NCBI RefSeq assembly: GCF_042665525.1
Contig: NZ_JBHTCQ010000001.1
Coordinates: 1,054,001-1,118,000 of the forward strand
Reading direction: 5' to 3'
Source of the DNA: Allobogoriella alba
Lineage (GTDB): Bacteria; Actinomycetota; Actinomycetes; Actinomycetales; Actinomycetaceae
Length of the DNA: 64,000 nt
Shown: positions 1-8,078 of the stretch, in pieces
How positions within the stretch are numbered: the stretch's first letter is position 1
Layout of the letters: each line of letters begins with the position of its first letter
Notes under the pieces: generated by a model
What the model saw: the letters and a program-made list of their open reading frames with translations, nothing else
Told to the model about the DNA's origin: nothing
Databases searched by the model: none
Made by a program: the position numbers and the translations under genes

Positions 1-962
1 ACATGGCGGCGCTGCGGCCGCTGTGGGACGCCGGCGACTTCGCCGTCGTCCAGGGCTCCGGCTCCCCGGAGATCAGCCGGTCCCACTTCGACGACCAGGC
101 GGCCGTCGAGCGGGCGGCGCCCGCCAACGTGCGGTCCGGCTGGCTGGGCCGCCACCTGCAGACCTCGTCCGCGCAGACCGGGACGCTCCGTGGCGTGACC
201 GTGGGGAGCGCCTCGGTGCTCTCCCTGGCGACCACCGCCATGGACACCCTGGCGATGTCCAGCCTCGACTCGTTCGACCTGCGCACCCACACGCCGGCTG
301 CGCGGGGCCGGGTCAGGGCCGTGCTCGACGAGATGTACGGGGCCGCCGGTGGGGCCGTCGCGGAGCAGGCGGACACCACGTTCGAGGCGATCGACCACGT
401 CCGCAGCGTCCGTGAGATGGGCGTCTCGACGGCGCCGGGCGTCACCTACCCGGACTCGGCCTGGGGTCGCGGGCTGGCCGAGGTCGCCAAGGTGGCGAAG
501 GCCGGCGTCGGCGTCGAGGTCGCGTGCCTGGACATCGACGACTGGGACATGCACGCCCGGCTCGGGCAGGCCGTCAACTCCGGCGACTGGTTCTCCAGCC
601 GGTCCCGCGACCTTGCCCAGGGGCTGGCGTCGTTCCGCGAGGACCTGGGCGAGCGGTGGGCCACCACGACGGTCGTCACGATGAGCGAGTTCGGGCGGCG
701 GGTGGCGGAGAACGGCTCCGGCGGCCTGGACCACGGCCAGGGCAACACGATGTTCGTGCTCGGTGGCGGGATCAACGGGGGCCGGGTCTACGGGTCCGTC
801 CCGTCGCTGCGCGCCTCCAACCTCGTGCTGGGCGACGTGCCGGTCTCGGTCGACTACCGGCAGGCGCTCGCGGAGATCGTCACCGCCCGCCTCGGCAACG
901 GCGCCAACCTCGCCGAGATCTTCCCGGGCTTCACCCCCGGTGACCCGCTCGGCATCGCGTAG
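1..962 (+). CDS. DUF1501 family protein, 3' part (5' end outside window)
   Basis: The reading frame is open from the window edge to TAG, giving at least 319 residues. The C-terminal half carries the DUF1501 pattern: a TTVVTMSEFGRR stretch followed by GGLDHGQGN and a glycine-rich strand. DUF1501 proteins have an alkaline-phosphatase-like fold, usually carry a Tat signal and are often paired with a DUF1800 gene; their biochemical role is unknown. The family is usually over 400 residues, so roughly 100 N-terminal residues including the signal should lie upstream. The ATG at position 3 is probably internal. A 99-bp gap separates it from the next gene. Confidence 0.8.
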   Translation, partial: MAALRPLWDAGDFAVVQGSGSPEISRSHFDDQAAVERAAPANVRSGWLGRHLQTSSAQTGTLRGVTVGSASVLSLATTAMDTLAMSSLDSFDLRTHTPAARGRVRAVLDEMYGAAGGAVAEQADTTFEAIDHVRSVREMGVSTAPGVTYPDSAWGRGLAEVAKVAKAGVGVEVACLDIDDWDMHARLGQAVNSGDWFSSRSRDLAQGLASFREDLGERWATTTVVTMSEFGRRVAENGSGGLDHGQGNTMFVLGGGINGGRVYGSVPSLRASNLVLGDVPVSVDYRQALAEIVTARLGNGANLAEIFPGFTPGDPLGIA

Positions 963-966
963 GACT

Positions 967-1000
967 GCCCGAGGCTCCGAAACCCGCCCGAGGCTCTGAA
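967..1000. repeat. 15-bp imperfect direct repeat
   Basis: GCCCGAGGCTCCGAA (967-981) recurs as GCCCGAGGCTCTGAA (986-1000), with one mismatch and a 19-bp period, between the DUF1501 stop and the next gene. It may be a regulator-binding repeat for the glycosyltransferase gene or a chance duplication. Confidence 0.35.
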
Positions 1001-1046
1001 GAACGTCAAGTCCGGCCCGTGGGCTGGCGGCTCGCCGTGGCACACC

Positions 1047-1052
1047 TAGGCT
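1047..1052 (+). promoter_or_regulatory. Putative -10 element (TAGGCT) for the 1062 gene
   Basis: TAGGCT ends 9 nt before the ATG at 1062 and no Shine-Dalgarno sequence lies between them. This fits near-leaderless initiation. No convincing -35 is visible. Confidence 0.4.
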
Positions 1053-1061
1053 GCCGATGAC

Positions 1062-2114
1062 ATGGCACCTCACCACAGCGACCTGACGGTCGACGTCGTC
1101 ATCTGCTGCTACACCCTCGACCGCTGGGAGCTCCTGGTGGCGGCGGTGCGGTCGGTGCGTGCCCAGACCCGCCGCCCGGGCCGGCTGGTCATCAGCGTCG
1201 ACCACAACCGCGCGCTCTTCGAGCGGTGCGCCGCCGAGTGGGGCGCGGAACCGGTAGCCACTGACGGCCCGGTTCCCGTCGTCGTCGAGAACCGGTATCC
1301 GGGCCGGCTCGGGTCCGCCCGGAACACGGGTATCGAGCACTGCACCGCGGACGTCGTCGCGTTCCTGGACGACGACGCCGCGGCCGAGCCGGACTGGCTC
1401 GAGACCCTGCTCGCGGTCTATGCGGACCGACGCATCTACGCCGTCGGCGGCGCGCCGCGGCCGCGTTACGAGGCGCCCCGGCCGGCCTGGCTGCCCGAGT
1501 CCTTCAACTGGGTCTTCGGCTGCCACTACGAGGGACTGCCGGAGACCCTGGCCCCAGTCCGCCATCTCATCGGGGCGAACATGAGCGTGCGGCGCGCGCC
1601 GTTCGTCGCGCTCGGCGGCTTCCACGCGGACGACCACGACGATCAGGACCTCTCGCACAACATCGCCCACACCTACGGGCCGGACGCCGTCATCTACGAG
1701 CCGAAGGCGCGGGTCAACCACTTCGTCAGCGCGAACCGGTTGACCTGGCAGTACTTCTCCCGGCGCTGCTTCGTCGTCAACCGCAGCAAGGTGGCCTCGG
1801 TGGCCGACATGGGCGAGGCGGGCAACATCGGCGCCGAGCTGCGCTTCGCGCTCGGCGTGGCGCGGTCCCTGCCGCGTGCCCTGCGTGCCGCCGCACGCCG
1901 GGACGTCCGGCCCCTGCAGCACTTCGCGGTGGCGGTCACCGGCCTGGGCCTGGCCGGTGCCGGGCACCTGGTCGGAAAGGTGGAGCTCGCGCTGGGCCGG
2001 CGCAGGCCGCAGCTCAGCACCGGGCTCGAGAGACCGTCCGCCGCCGCGCCCGACGAGGTGACCGCGCGGCCCGCCCCGGCCCGTGGCGTGGAGGAGCCGG
2101 CGTGGAGAACCTGA
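1062..2114 (+). CDS. Family 2 glycosyltransferase
   Basis: A 350-aa GT-A fold glycosyltransferase, predicted to transfer a sugar from an NDP donor during surface-glycan assembly at the inner face of the membrane. Visible features are the N-terminal strand VDVVICCYTLDR, the nucleotide-site pattern LGSARNTGIEHC, and the metal-binding acidic cluster FLDDDAAAEPDW near residue 105. A later acidic segment, HADDHDDQDLSH, fits the catalytic base region. The C-terminal ~50 residues are proline/alanine-rich and probably disordered. The stop overlaps the next start by 13 bp (GTG at 2102), so translational coupling is likely. Sugar specificity cannot be told. Confidence 0.88.
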   Translation: MAPHHSDLTVDVVICCYTLDRWELLVAAVRSVRAQTRRPGRLVISVDHNRALFERCAAEWGAEPVATDGPVPVVVENRYPGRLGSARNTGIEHCTADVVAFLDDDAAAEPDWLETLLAVYADRRIYAVGGAPRPRYEAPRPAWLPESFNWVFGCHYEGLPETLAPVRHLIGANMSVRRAPFVALGGFHADDHDDQDLSHNIAHTYGPDAVIYEPKARVNHFVSANRLTWQYFSRRCFVVNRSKVASVADMGEAGNIGAELRFALGVARSLPRALRAAARRDVRPLQHFAVAVTGLGLAGAGHLVGKVELALGRRRPQLSTGLERPSAAAPDEVTARPAPARGVEEPAWRT

Positions 2115-3664
2115 TCGTCGGCTCCGGCCCGTCCGCCGCGGGCGCCGCGCTGGCGCTGTGCGCCGATGAGTCCCAGTCCGTCACCGTCGTCGACATCGGT
2201 GAACGACTCGAGGACGACGCCCGCTCCGCCGTCGCGCGGCTGGCGGGCCAGGACGCCGCCGGATGGTCGGCGCGGGACGTCGAGACGATCTCCGAGCAGC
2301 CGGTGCGCGTCGGTGCCGGGCGGATCCCGCAGAAGCGTGCGTACGGCTCGGACTTCGCCTTCCGGGACCGCGGCCAGCAGGACGGCGTCCTGCTGCCGAC
2401 GGGTGGCAACACGGCACCGGTGTCCGGGGCGCTCGGCGGGTTCTCCAACGTCTGGGGTGCCCAGGCGATGCCGTTCTCGCGGAGCACGTTCGACAGCTGG
2501 CCGGTGTCCTGGACGGACATCGAGCCGCACTACCGGGCGGTGCTCGCCGAGGTGCCGCTGGCGGCCGAGGAGGACGACTACGCCGAGGAGTTCCCGCTGC
2601 TGGGGCCCAGCGGGCCGCTGCCGCCCGTCTCCGCGCGGACCGGACGCGTCCTGGACCGGTACGCCCGGCACCGGGAGGCGATCCGGCGCGCGGGCGTCGT
2701 CGTCGGCAAGGCACGGATCGCGCTGGCGTCCGCGCCGTGCGTCCGGTGCGGACTGTGCATGACGGGATGTCCGTACGGGTTGATCTACTCGGCCAGCCAC
2801 ACCTTCGAGCGGCTGATCCGCGCCGGCCGGATCCGGTACCTCTCGGACATGCTCGTCACCCGCGTGCGGGGCGGTGACCGGCCCGCGGTGACCGGCGTCG
2901 AGCTCGCCACCGGATCCCCGTTCAGCCTCTCGGCGGACCGCGTGCTCGTCGGCGCCGGCGCGATCGGGACCAGCCGGATCGTGCTGTCGTCGATGGACAA
3001 CCCTCCGGCCGCTGTTCCGCTCCAGGAGTCCATGCAGTTCCTGGTGCCGTTCGTCTCCGCGACCAGCACCGGCGACCCGCGCCGGAACCCCGGCGGCGAC
3101 TTCACCCTCAACCAGTTCAACATGCTCGTCGAGTTCGACCACCGCGCCTACACGACCTCCCAGATCCACTGCTACCCGTACAACCCGGCCATCGCGGGTG
3201 CCCTGCCGGCGCCGCTCCGGGCGAAGGTGATGGACCGGGCGGCCGGTGAGCTGCTGGGCCGGCTCACCGCCGGCTTCGGATACCTGCCGTCCTGGGAGGC
3301 GCCGCAGCTCACCCTCCGGCTCGAGCGCGGCCGGGGCGACCGGTTGGCCGAGGTGTCCGTCCAGGTCAGGACCGCCGAGAAGCCCCTGCTGCGCAAGGTC
3401 CTCGCCCGGCTGGCCCAGGTGGCGCCCCGGCTGGACCTGTACCCGGTGCTCCCGATGGTCACCCCGTCCGGGCCGGCCAAGAGCTACCACTTCGGGTCGA
3501 CCTTCCCGCACGGCCAGGGCTCCGACCTGCTCGGCCGCGTGGACGGCCTGCCAGGCGTCCACCTCATCGACGGCGCCGTGCTCCCGTCCGTCCCGTCGAC
3601 CACGTTCACCCTCACCGTGATGGCGAACGCGCACCGGATCGCGAGCGAGGCGCTGCGTGCCTGA
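2102..3664 (+). CDS. GMC-type FAD oxidoreductase with a 4Fe-4S-like cysteine cluster
   Basis: A 520-aa flavoprotein. The N-terminus has the dinucleotide-binding motif NLIVGSGPSAAG. The C-terminal GMC region has SYHFGSTFPHG and a PSVPSTTFTLTVMANAHR segment holding the expected catalytic His and Asn. Unusually, residues 213-223 read CVRCGLCMTGC followed by P, a perfect CxxCxxCxxxCP ferredoxin spacing, embedded between the FAD domain and the substrate domain. The reaction is presumably oxidation of a sugar or alcohol, with electrons possibly leaving through the cluster rather than to oxygen. It overlaps both neighbours (13 bp upstream, 8 bp downstream), so it belongs to the glycan operon. Confidence 0.82.
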   Translation: MENLIVGSGPSAAGAALALCADESQSVTVVDIGERLEDDARSAVARLAGQDAAGWSARDVETISEQPVRVGAGRIPQKRAYGSDFAFRDRGQQDGVLLPTGGNTAPVSGALGGFSNVWGAQAMPFSRSTFDSWPVSWTDIEPHYRAVLAEVPLAAEEDDYAEEFPLLGPSGPLPPVSARTGRVLDRYARHREAIRRAGVVVGKARIALASAPCVRCGLCMTGCPYGLIYSASHTFERLIRAGRIRYLSDMLVTRVRGGDRPAVTGVELATGSPFSLSADRVLVGAGAIGTSRIVLSSMDNPPAAVPLQESMQFLVPFVSATSTGDPRRNPGGDFTLNQFNMLVEFDHRAYTTSQIHCYPYNPAIAGALPAPLRAKVMDRAAGELLGRLTAGFGYLPSWEAPQLTLRLERGRGDRLAEVSVQVRTAEKPLLRKVLARLAQVAPRLDLYPVLPMVTPSGPAKSYHFGSTFPHGQGSDLLGRVDGLPGVHLIDGAVLPSVPSTTFTLTVMANAHRIASEALRA

Positions 3665-4544
3665 CGCACGGGTGGTGGGCATCACCGGCGCCGGCGGTTA
3701 CGTCGGCACCGTGCTGACGCGGCACTTCCGTCAGGCCGGGTGGCACGTGGTGGCGCTGCAGCGTTCCGCTCCCGCCGACCCGGCGGTCGAGCACCGCCCC
3801 TACGACCTCACCTCCGCGCCGGGCCCGGCGCTGTTCGAAGGGCTCGACGCGCTGGTGCACTGCGCGTACGACCTCCGGCTCATCGACGAGGCGGAGATCC
3901 GCCGGGTCAACCTGCTGGGCACGGAACGGCTCTTCGAGGCCGCACGGACGGCCGGGGTCGGCTCCCTCGTCCTGATCTCCTCGATGTCCGCGTACGAGGG
4001 GACCACGCAGATCTACGGCCGTACCAAGCTGGCGTGCGAGCATCTCACCACCCAGCTCGGGGGCACCTCGCTGCGCCTCGGCCTCGTCTACGGCGACGGC
4101 GGCGGCGGCATGGCGGGCGCCCTGACCACACTCGCCACCCTCCCGGTGGCCCCGGTGCTGCGGCCGGAGCCCTACCAGTACACGGTGCACGAGGACGACA
4201 TGGCGCGCTGCGTCCTCTCGGTGACGGCGCAGCGGCCCGTGACGACCCGGATGGCCGGCGTCGCCAACGGGCGCCGCGTCCCGTTCGACGAGGTGCTGCG
4301 CGGCCTGCGCAGGTCCGCGACCGGTTCGGCGAGCATGCGCGTCGCCCCGGTGCCGGGCCGCCTGCTCGGCACGGCGCTGCGCCTCGCCGAGCGCAGCGGG
4401 CTGCGGCTGCCGTTCCGGGCCGACTCGCTCGACGGCCTCGTGCGGCCGGCGCCGGCCGTGCCGAACATCGACCTGTGGACGCAGCGGCGCATCACGCTGC
4501 GTGACTACGCCGACCACATGCTCGGGGCCGCACCCGAGGCCTGA
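3657..4544 (+). CDS. Extended SDR: NAD-dependent epimerase/dehydratase
   Basis: A 295-aa nucleotide-sugar-type short-chain dehydrogenase starting at a GTG that overlaps the GMC gene by 8 bp. The Rossmann motif is GITGAGGYVGTVL. The catalytic Tyr-Lys pair is in YGRTKLACE, preceded by the serine-rich SSMSAYEG strand. The family modifies NDP-sugars or related polyols (epimerisation, dehydration or reduction). The context suggests it acts on the same sugar as the GMC oxidoreductase, for example as an oxidation-reduction pair that changes one carbinol centre. That pairing is inference. Confidence 0.82.
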   Translation: MPDARVVGITGAGGYVGTVLTRHFRQAGWHVVALQRSAPADPAVEHRPYDLTSAPGPALFEGLDALVHCAYDLRLIDEAEIRRVNLLGTERLFEAARTAGVGSLVLISSMSAYEGTTQIYGRTKLACEHLTTQLGGTSLRLGLVYGDGGGGMAGALTTLATLPVAPVLRPEPYQYTVHEDDMARCVLSVTAQRPVTTRMAGVANGRRVPFDEVLRGLRRSATGSASMRVAPVPGRLLGTALRLAERSGLRLPFRADSLDGLVRPAPAVPNIDLWTQRRITLRDYADHMLGAAPEA

Positions 4545-4571
4545 CCGGGACCTGACCGCACGCGCTGCCCG

Positions 4572-5711
4572 TCAGGCGGGCGCCTTGTGATAGGCGCTCA
4601 CCTCTCGCGCGTGCGCGGTCACCGGCGTCGCGGACGCCGAGCCCTCGGGGCGCTGGTAGACGAGGTCGTCGACGTCGGAGGTGACGATCTCGGCGCCGTC
4701 GACGGTCGTCGTCGCGGCCGCCGTGTAGCCGTCCTTGAACCCGACCGTGTCGTCCCGCCCGTGCACCGGCTCACCACTCGCGTTCGTGCGGTGCCGCACC
4801 GGGAAGTCCAGCCGGAGCTGGAGTCCGTCGAGCACACCCCTCGGCGCGGTGACCACGAAGGTGGGTACGCGACCGGCGCACGTCGCAGACACCTCGACCT
4901 GGGCCGGGACCGCCCTCGAACCCCACTCGGCTCCCGTGCCGAGGCCTCGGGCCAGCAGACGCCCGCCGGGGAAGAGGAGCTCGCCGTCCTCGCAGAGCTC
5001 GAGGTCGTCGTCGAGCGTCACCTCGGTCACCGATTCCGTCCAGGCGCCGGCTCGGAGGTTGACGCCCCAGACGGCATGGGGGCCGTCCGGGTCGACGAGC
5101 GCCCCGTCGGGCCGCAGAGCGGTCGCCACCCCCTGGCCGCCCACCCACCAGGCGTAGGCGTTCTCGGGACGAACCGGCCCGCCGACATGTTGCTCGATCG
5201 TGACGGTCTGCCCCGGATAGACGTCGAGGACCATGACACCGTCGGTGAACATCAGCTCGGACTGGTCGAACCGGGTCGTGAAGTGTGCGGTGCCGCTGAC
5301 ATCGGTGTGGCGGTCGATGTACTCGGTGAACGTCGCGACGAGCGTCCCGTCCTCGACCACGACGTCCGCAGCGACGGACCCGTCCTCGGCGATGAGCTCG
5401 AACGGGACGATCGACGTGGCGTCGAGGACCGACGGCAGTGCGACGGCCATGCGATCACCGGCCGTCCAGGTGTCGGGCACCGACCAGGCGAGGTCGGTCC
5501 GGGCGGTCGCGTACTGCCCGTAGGTCACGTCATCGAGCCGCGCGCTCGTGACGGCGCCCGGACCGGACGTGACCCGGGCCGGTGACTGCGGTCCGACCGG
5601 CACGCGGCCGCCCGCCCGGTCGGCCGGTGCCGGGGACGCGCCGGCCGTCACGACCACCGCGGCCGTCATGCCGACGGCCGCCACATACGCAGCGACGTCT
5701 CGCAGGTTCAT
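4572..5711 (-). CDS. Secreted protein with an adhesin-like (SDR-like Ig) domain
   Basis: A 379-aa exported protein. The N-terminus MNLRDVAAYVAAVG continues into a hydrophobic stretch ending in ASPAPA, a plausible signal peptidase I site. Residues ~60-150 resemble the N domain of Gram-positive collagen/fibrinogen-binding adhesins: a strand YGQYATARTDLAWSVP, then GDRMAVALPSVL, then FTEYIDRHTDVSGTAHF. The rest is beta-rich. I see no LPXTG motif, no C-terminal hydrophobic segment and no basic tail; the chain ends in YHKAPA. It is therefore either fully secreted or a derivative that lost its wall anchor. It faces away from the glycan operon at 6060, sharing a 348-bp intergenic region. A GAAGAG sequence precedes the ATG. 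Confidence 0.6.
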   Translation of the reverse strand: MNLRDVAAYVAAVGMTAAVVVTAGASPAPADRAGGRVPVGPQSPARVTSGPGAVTSARLDDVTYGQYATARTDLAWSVPDTWTAGDRMAVALPSVLDATSIVPFELIAEDGSVAADVVVEDGTLVATFTEYIDRHTDVSGTAHFTTRFDQSELMFTDGVMVLDVYPGQTVTIEQHVGGPVRPENAYAWWVGGQGVATALRPDGALVDPDGPHAVWGVNLRAGAWTESVTEVTLDDDLELCEDGELLFPGGRLLARGLGTGAEWGSRAVPAQVEVSATCAGRVPTFVVTAPRGVLDGLQLRLDFPVRHRTNASGEPVHGRDDTVGFKDGYTAAATTTVDGAEIVTSDVDDLVYQRPEGSASATPVTAHAREVSAYHKAPA

Positions 5712-6059
5712 CTCTTCGCTCCAGTCCGGGCCCGGCCGCGCGGCGGTGCAGGGCGACCGAGGGTGACGACAGATGGCGGGCCGCGGGCCCGTCGAGGCAT
5801 CCGACGGGACGACCGGTCACGAGCCGCCCACCTCGAGACTGTGAACGCGGAGGCCGCGAAAGCGCCCGCGGACCGAGCCGATTTGAGGCCGTTCAGAGGC
5901 TTCCGGACGCGAGCCTCAGGACTCGATCAAATGCCGGGATCTGGACCAGCTGTCACGGCCCGGCTCCCGCAAGATGCTGGGCAAGGCAACCGGACGTTCC
6001 GCACCACCGTCGCCGCGGGTGACGGCGCGGGACGAGGGTCCAGATCCAGGGGGGAACTT
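5712..6059. other. 348-bp divergent intergenic region
   Basis: It lies between the adhesin-like gene (minus) and the GT2 gene (plus). It holds a small hairpin (CGCGG 5846-5850 with CCGCG 5854-5858), a second hairpin (GAGGCT 5896-5901 with AGCCTC 5912-5917), and the larger leader structure 5937-6047 described separately. An open frame in phase with the downstream gene runs through it from 5763, but its translation has no recognisable domain and ignores the strong ribosome site at 6049-6054, so I treat it as untranslated. Confidence 0.6.
5937..6047 (+). ncRNA. Candidate structured leader RNA (riboswitch-like)
   Basis: An 11-bp perfect closing helix pairs GGATCTGGACC (5937-5947) with GGTCCAGATCC (6037-6047) and stops 1 nt before the G-run ribosome site of the 6060 gene. 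Inside are two further helices. One pairs GCCCGGC (5958-5964) with GCTGGGC (5976-5982), 7 bp with one G-U and an 11-nt loop. The other pairs GTTCCGC (5996-6002) with GCGGGAC (6027-6033), 7 bp with one G-U, and encloses CCGTC/GACGG (6007-6011 with 6021-6025). The result is a three-way junction with an unpaired AAGGCAACC linker. I compared it by memory with SAM, c-di-GMP, c-di-AMP, cobalamin and ZTP riboswitches and found no match. Confidence 0.5.
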
Positions 6060-6923
6060 GTGACCACGACCTACGGCACCGCCGTCCAGCCGATGCGTTC
6101 GGTGGACGATCTCGACTCGACCCGCACGCCACGCGTACGCGACGACGCGCTCGACGTGAGCGTGGTCATCCCGACCATGAACGAGGCGCTCAACATCGCC
6201 GAGGTGCTCAAGGTGATGCCGCCCGTCGCCGAGCTCATCGTGGTGGACTCCGAGTCCACCGACGGCACCGTCGAGGCGGTGCTCGAGCAGTGGCCGGACG
6301 CCGTCATCATTCGTCAGGGCCGCAACGGCAAGGGCGCCGCCATGCGCGCCGGCTTCGCCGCGGCGAGCCGCGAGAACATCGTGGCCATCGATGCGGACGG
6401 CAGCATGGATCCGCGCGAGATTCCCGCGTTCATCGCGATGTTCGAGCGCGGGTTCGACGTCGTGAAGGGCTCGCGGGCCGCCTGCGGAGGCGGCTCGACC
6501 GACCTCACCCCCCTCCGCGCGGCTGGGAACCGCGGCCTGTGCACGCTGTACAACGTCGCCTTCCGGTCCAACATGTCCGACCTGTGCTACGGCTTCATCG
6601 GCTTCCGCCGTCGAGTCCTTCCGTCGCTCGCGCTGTACGCGGACGGCTTCGAGATCGAGGCGCAGATCCTCTGCCACGCCCAGCTCGCCGGGATGCGCAT
6701 CGCCGAGGTGCCGTCCCTGGAGCTCGACCGCATCCACGGGGAGACGAACCTGCGCACCTGGAGCGACGGCTACCGGGTGCTCAAGGCCATCCTCCGCTCC
6801 CGGTTCGCCTCAGGCCGCGAGATCTGGCGATTCCGTGACGTCGAGCGCCGAGAGAGCGAGGCGCTCGCGGGTGTCCCGCGCGGGGACCGGCTCCGGCTCG
6901 CGGCACCCACCCTCACGCCGTGA
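6060..6923 (+). CDS. Family 2 glycosyltransferase (DPM1-like)
   Basis: A 287-aa GT2 enzyme of the dolichyl/polyprenyl-phosphate sugar transferase type. Visible motifs are VVIPTMNEALNI, the LIVVDSESTDGT strand, the metal site AIDADGSMDP, and the C-terminal ELDRIHGETNLRTW acceptor-loop pattern seen in DPM1-like enzymes. I chose the GTG at 6060 because GGGGGG (6049-6054) sits 5 nt upstream and homology starts only after residue 20; the same frame opens at 5763 without support. It is the first gene of the 6060-14647 operon and lies directly behind the candidate structured leader, so its expression may be controlled at translation initiation. Confidence 0.87.
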   Translation: MTTTYGTAVQPMRSVDDLDSTRTPRVRDDALDVSVVIPTMNEALNIAEVLKVMPPVAELIVVDSESTDGTVEAVLEQWPDAVIIRQGRNGKGAAMRAGFAAASRENIVAIDADGSMDPREIPAFIAMFERGFDVVKGSRAACGGGSTDLTPLRAAGNRGLCTLYNVAFRSNMSDLCYGFIGFRRRVLPSLALYADGFEIEAQILCHAQLAGMRIAEVPSLELDRIHGETNLRTWSDGYRVLKAILRSRFASGREIWRFRDVERRESEALAGVPRGDRLRLAAPTLTP

Positions 6924-7004
6924 GCACGAGTCTGGACCCGCTGACCCGCACCGTCCTTCGACGCACCCTCGTGGTGGCGCTGCCGACCCGGTGAGGAGGA
7001 GACC

Positions 7005-8078
7005 ATGACCGAGCTGCATGCCCTCGCATCGGCGCGGCCGTCCAACGAGGACACCCCCTCGACGGCGACCACGGGCACCGCACGGCCCACCTGGTTCGAC
7101 ATCCACGGGTACGCGACCGTCGCGGTCGAGTCCAACACGCCGGCCGAGCATCTCTTCCGGGAGAAGCTGCTGCCGTTCCACGCCGCACCACCCTCCGGGG
7201 CGCGGCCGGACATCGCGGTCGGCCTCGGATCGAGCGTCCGGCTGCGTGCCCACGGCGGCCCGCGCGACGCGTTGCGGATCACCGACGGCGGCGTGGACGC
7301 GCTCGCTGGCCGGGTGCACGTGCGGCGCGTCGGCGACCGTTTCGACCTGAGCGGTCGCGGCGAGCTCGTCACCGCGGTGCTTCCTCTGGTCGATGCGGTG
7401 GCGGCGGGGCGTGGTGCCGCCCTGGTCCGCGGCGCGAGCTTCGCCGTCGGAGGGCGTGGCCTCTTCATCCCCGCCTGGGGCACCGCGGCCCGTGCCGCAG
7501 TCGTCGCGAGCATGCTGGCGTCCGAGCACGTGGCCCTCATGGGCGACGACTGGGCGTTCCTGGGAGCTGACGGGCGCCTGCTCGGGTACGCGGGCCAGAT
7601 GATGCTGGAGCAGTCCGATCGGGCGTACTTCCCGCACCTGTTCGCGCCCCGGTCCCCGGCCGGCCGCCTCGCCGACCGGGCTCTGCGGTTCACGAACGGC
7701 CGGACCGACGGCGTGGTCGTCCACCCGCGGACGTTCCTGCCGGCGGAGAAGGTCGCGGCCAGCGCACCGCTCGCCGCGGTGTGCCTCGTCGAGCCGTGGG
7801 ACGGGCCCCACCTCGAGCTCGTCCGGCGGGACACCGACGGGGTGGTGCGGCGCATCCTGGGCAACGTGGTCGCCCGGCTTCCGGAGCCCTCTCGCCTGGT
7901 GCTGACCAGGCTGGCCGAAGCCGGCCTGATCGGGCTTGACGAGCACTTCGGTGCCAAGGGTGAGGTCCTGCGCCGTGCACTCGAGGGCGTCACGCCGACC
8001 GCACTCCGCGTCCCTGCCGCGTGGCCGGCGCGGCGGGCGGCCCACGCGATCGCCGAGCGCGCGGTGGACCTGCTGTGA
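7005..8078 (+). CDS. HprK-like protein with a degenerate P-loop
   Basis: A 357-aa protein resembling the HPr kinase-like P-loop proteins found in many polysaccharide clusters. The core layout is recognisable: a GRGLFIPAW strand (residues 150-158), a helix, LMGDDWAFL with two aspartates (D181, D182), and a GADGR turn. Where an active member has a G-x4-GK-[ST] loop, this one reads PAWGTAARAAV (156-166), with neither the lysine nor the Ser/Thr. It is therefore probably not an ATPase and may be a scaffold or regulator of the glycan machinery. GGAGGAG precedes the ATG. Its stop overlaps the next GTG. The family assignment is by pattern only. Confidence 0.55.
   Translation: MTELHALASARPSNEDTPSTATTGTARPTWFDIHGYATVAVESNTPAEHLFREKLLPFHAAPPSGARPDIAVGLGSSVRLRAHGGPRDALRITDGGVDALAGRVHVRRVGDRFDLSGRGELVTAVLPLVDAVAAGRGAALVRGASFAVGGRGLFIPAWGTAARAAVVASMLASEHVALMGDDWAFLGADGRLLGYAGQMMLEQSDRAYFPHLFAPRSPAGRLADRALRFTNGRTDGVVVHPRTFLPAEKVAASAPLAAVCLVEPWDGPHLELVRRDTDGVVRRILGNVVARLPEPSRLVLTRLAEAGLIGLDEHFGAKGEVLRRALEGVTPTALRVPAAWPARRAAHAIAERAVDLL

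Noticed and set aside
1694..3685. Minus-strand open frame of 663 codons over the glycosyltransferase/GMC genes
   Set aside because: Low-complexity Arg/Gly/Asp translation with no recognisable fold; the plus-strand genes are motif-complete and overlap as an operon.
5763..6059. N-terminal extension of the GT2 gene at 6060
   Set aside because: In frame but Arg/Ala/Gly-rich without homology; the GGGGGG ribosome site and the leader helices favour the GTG at 6060.
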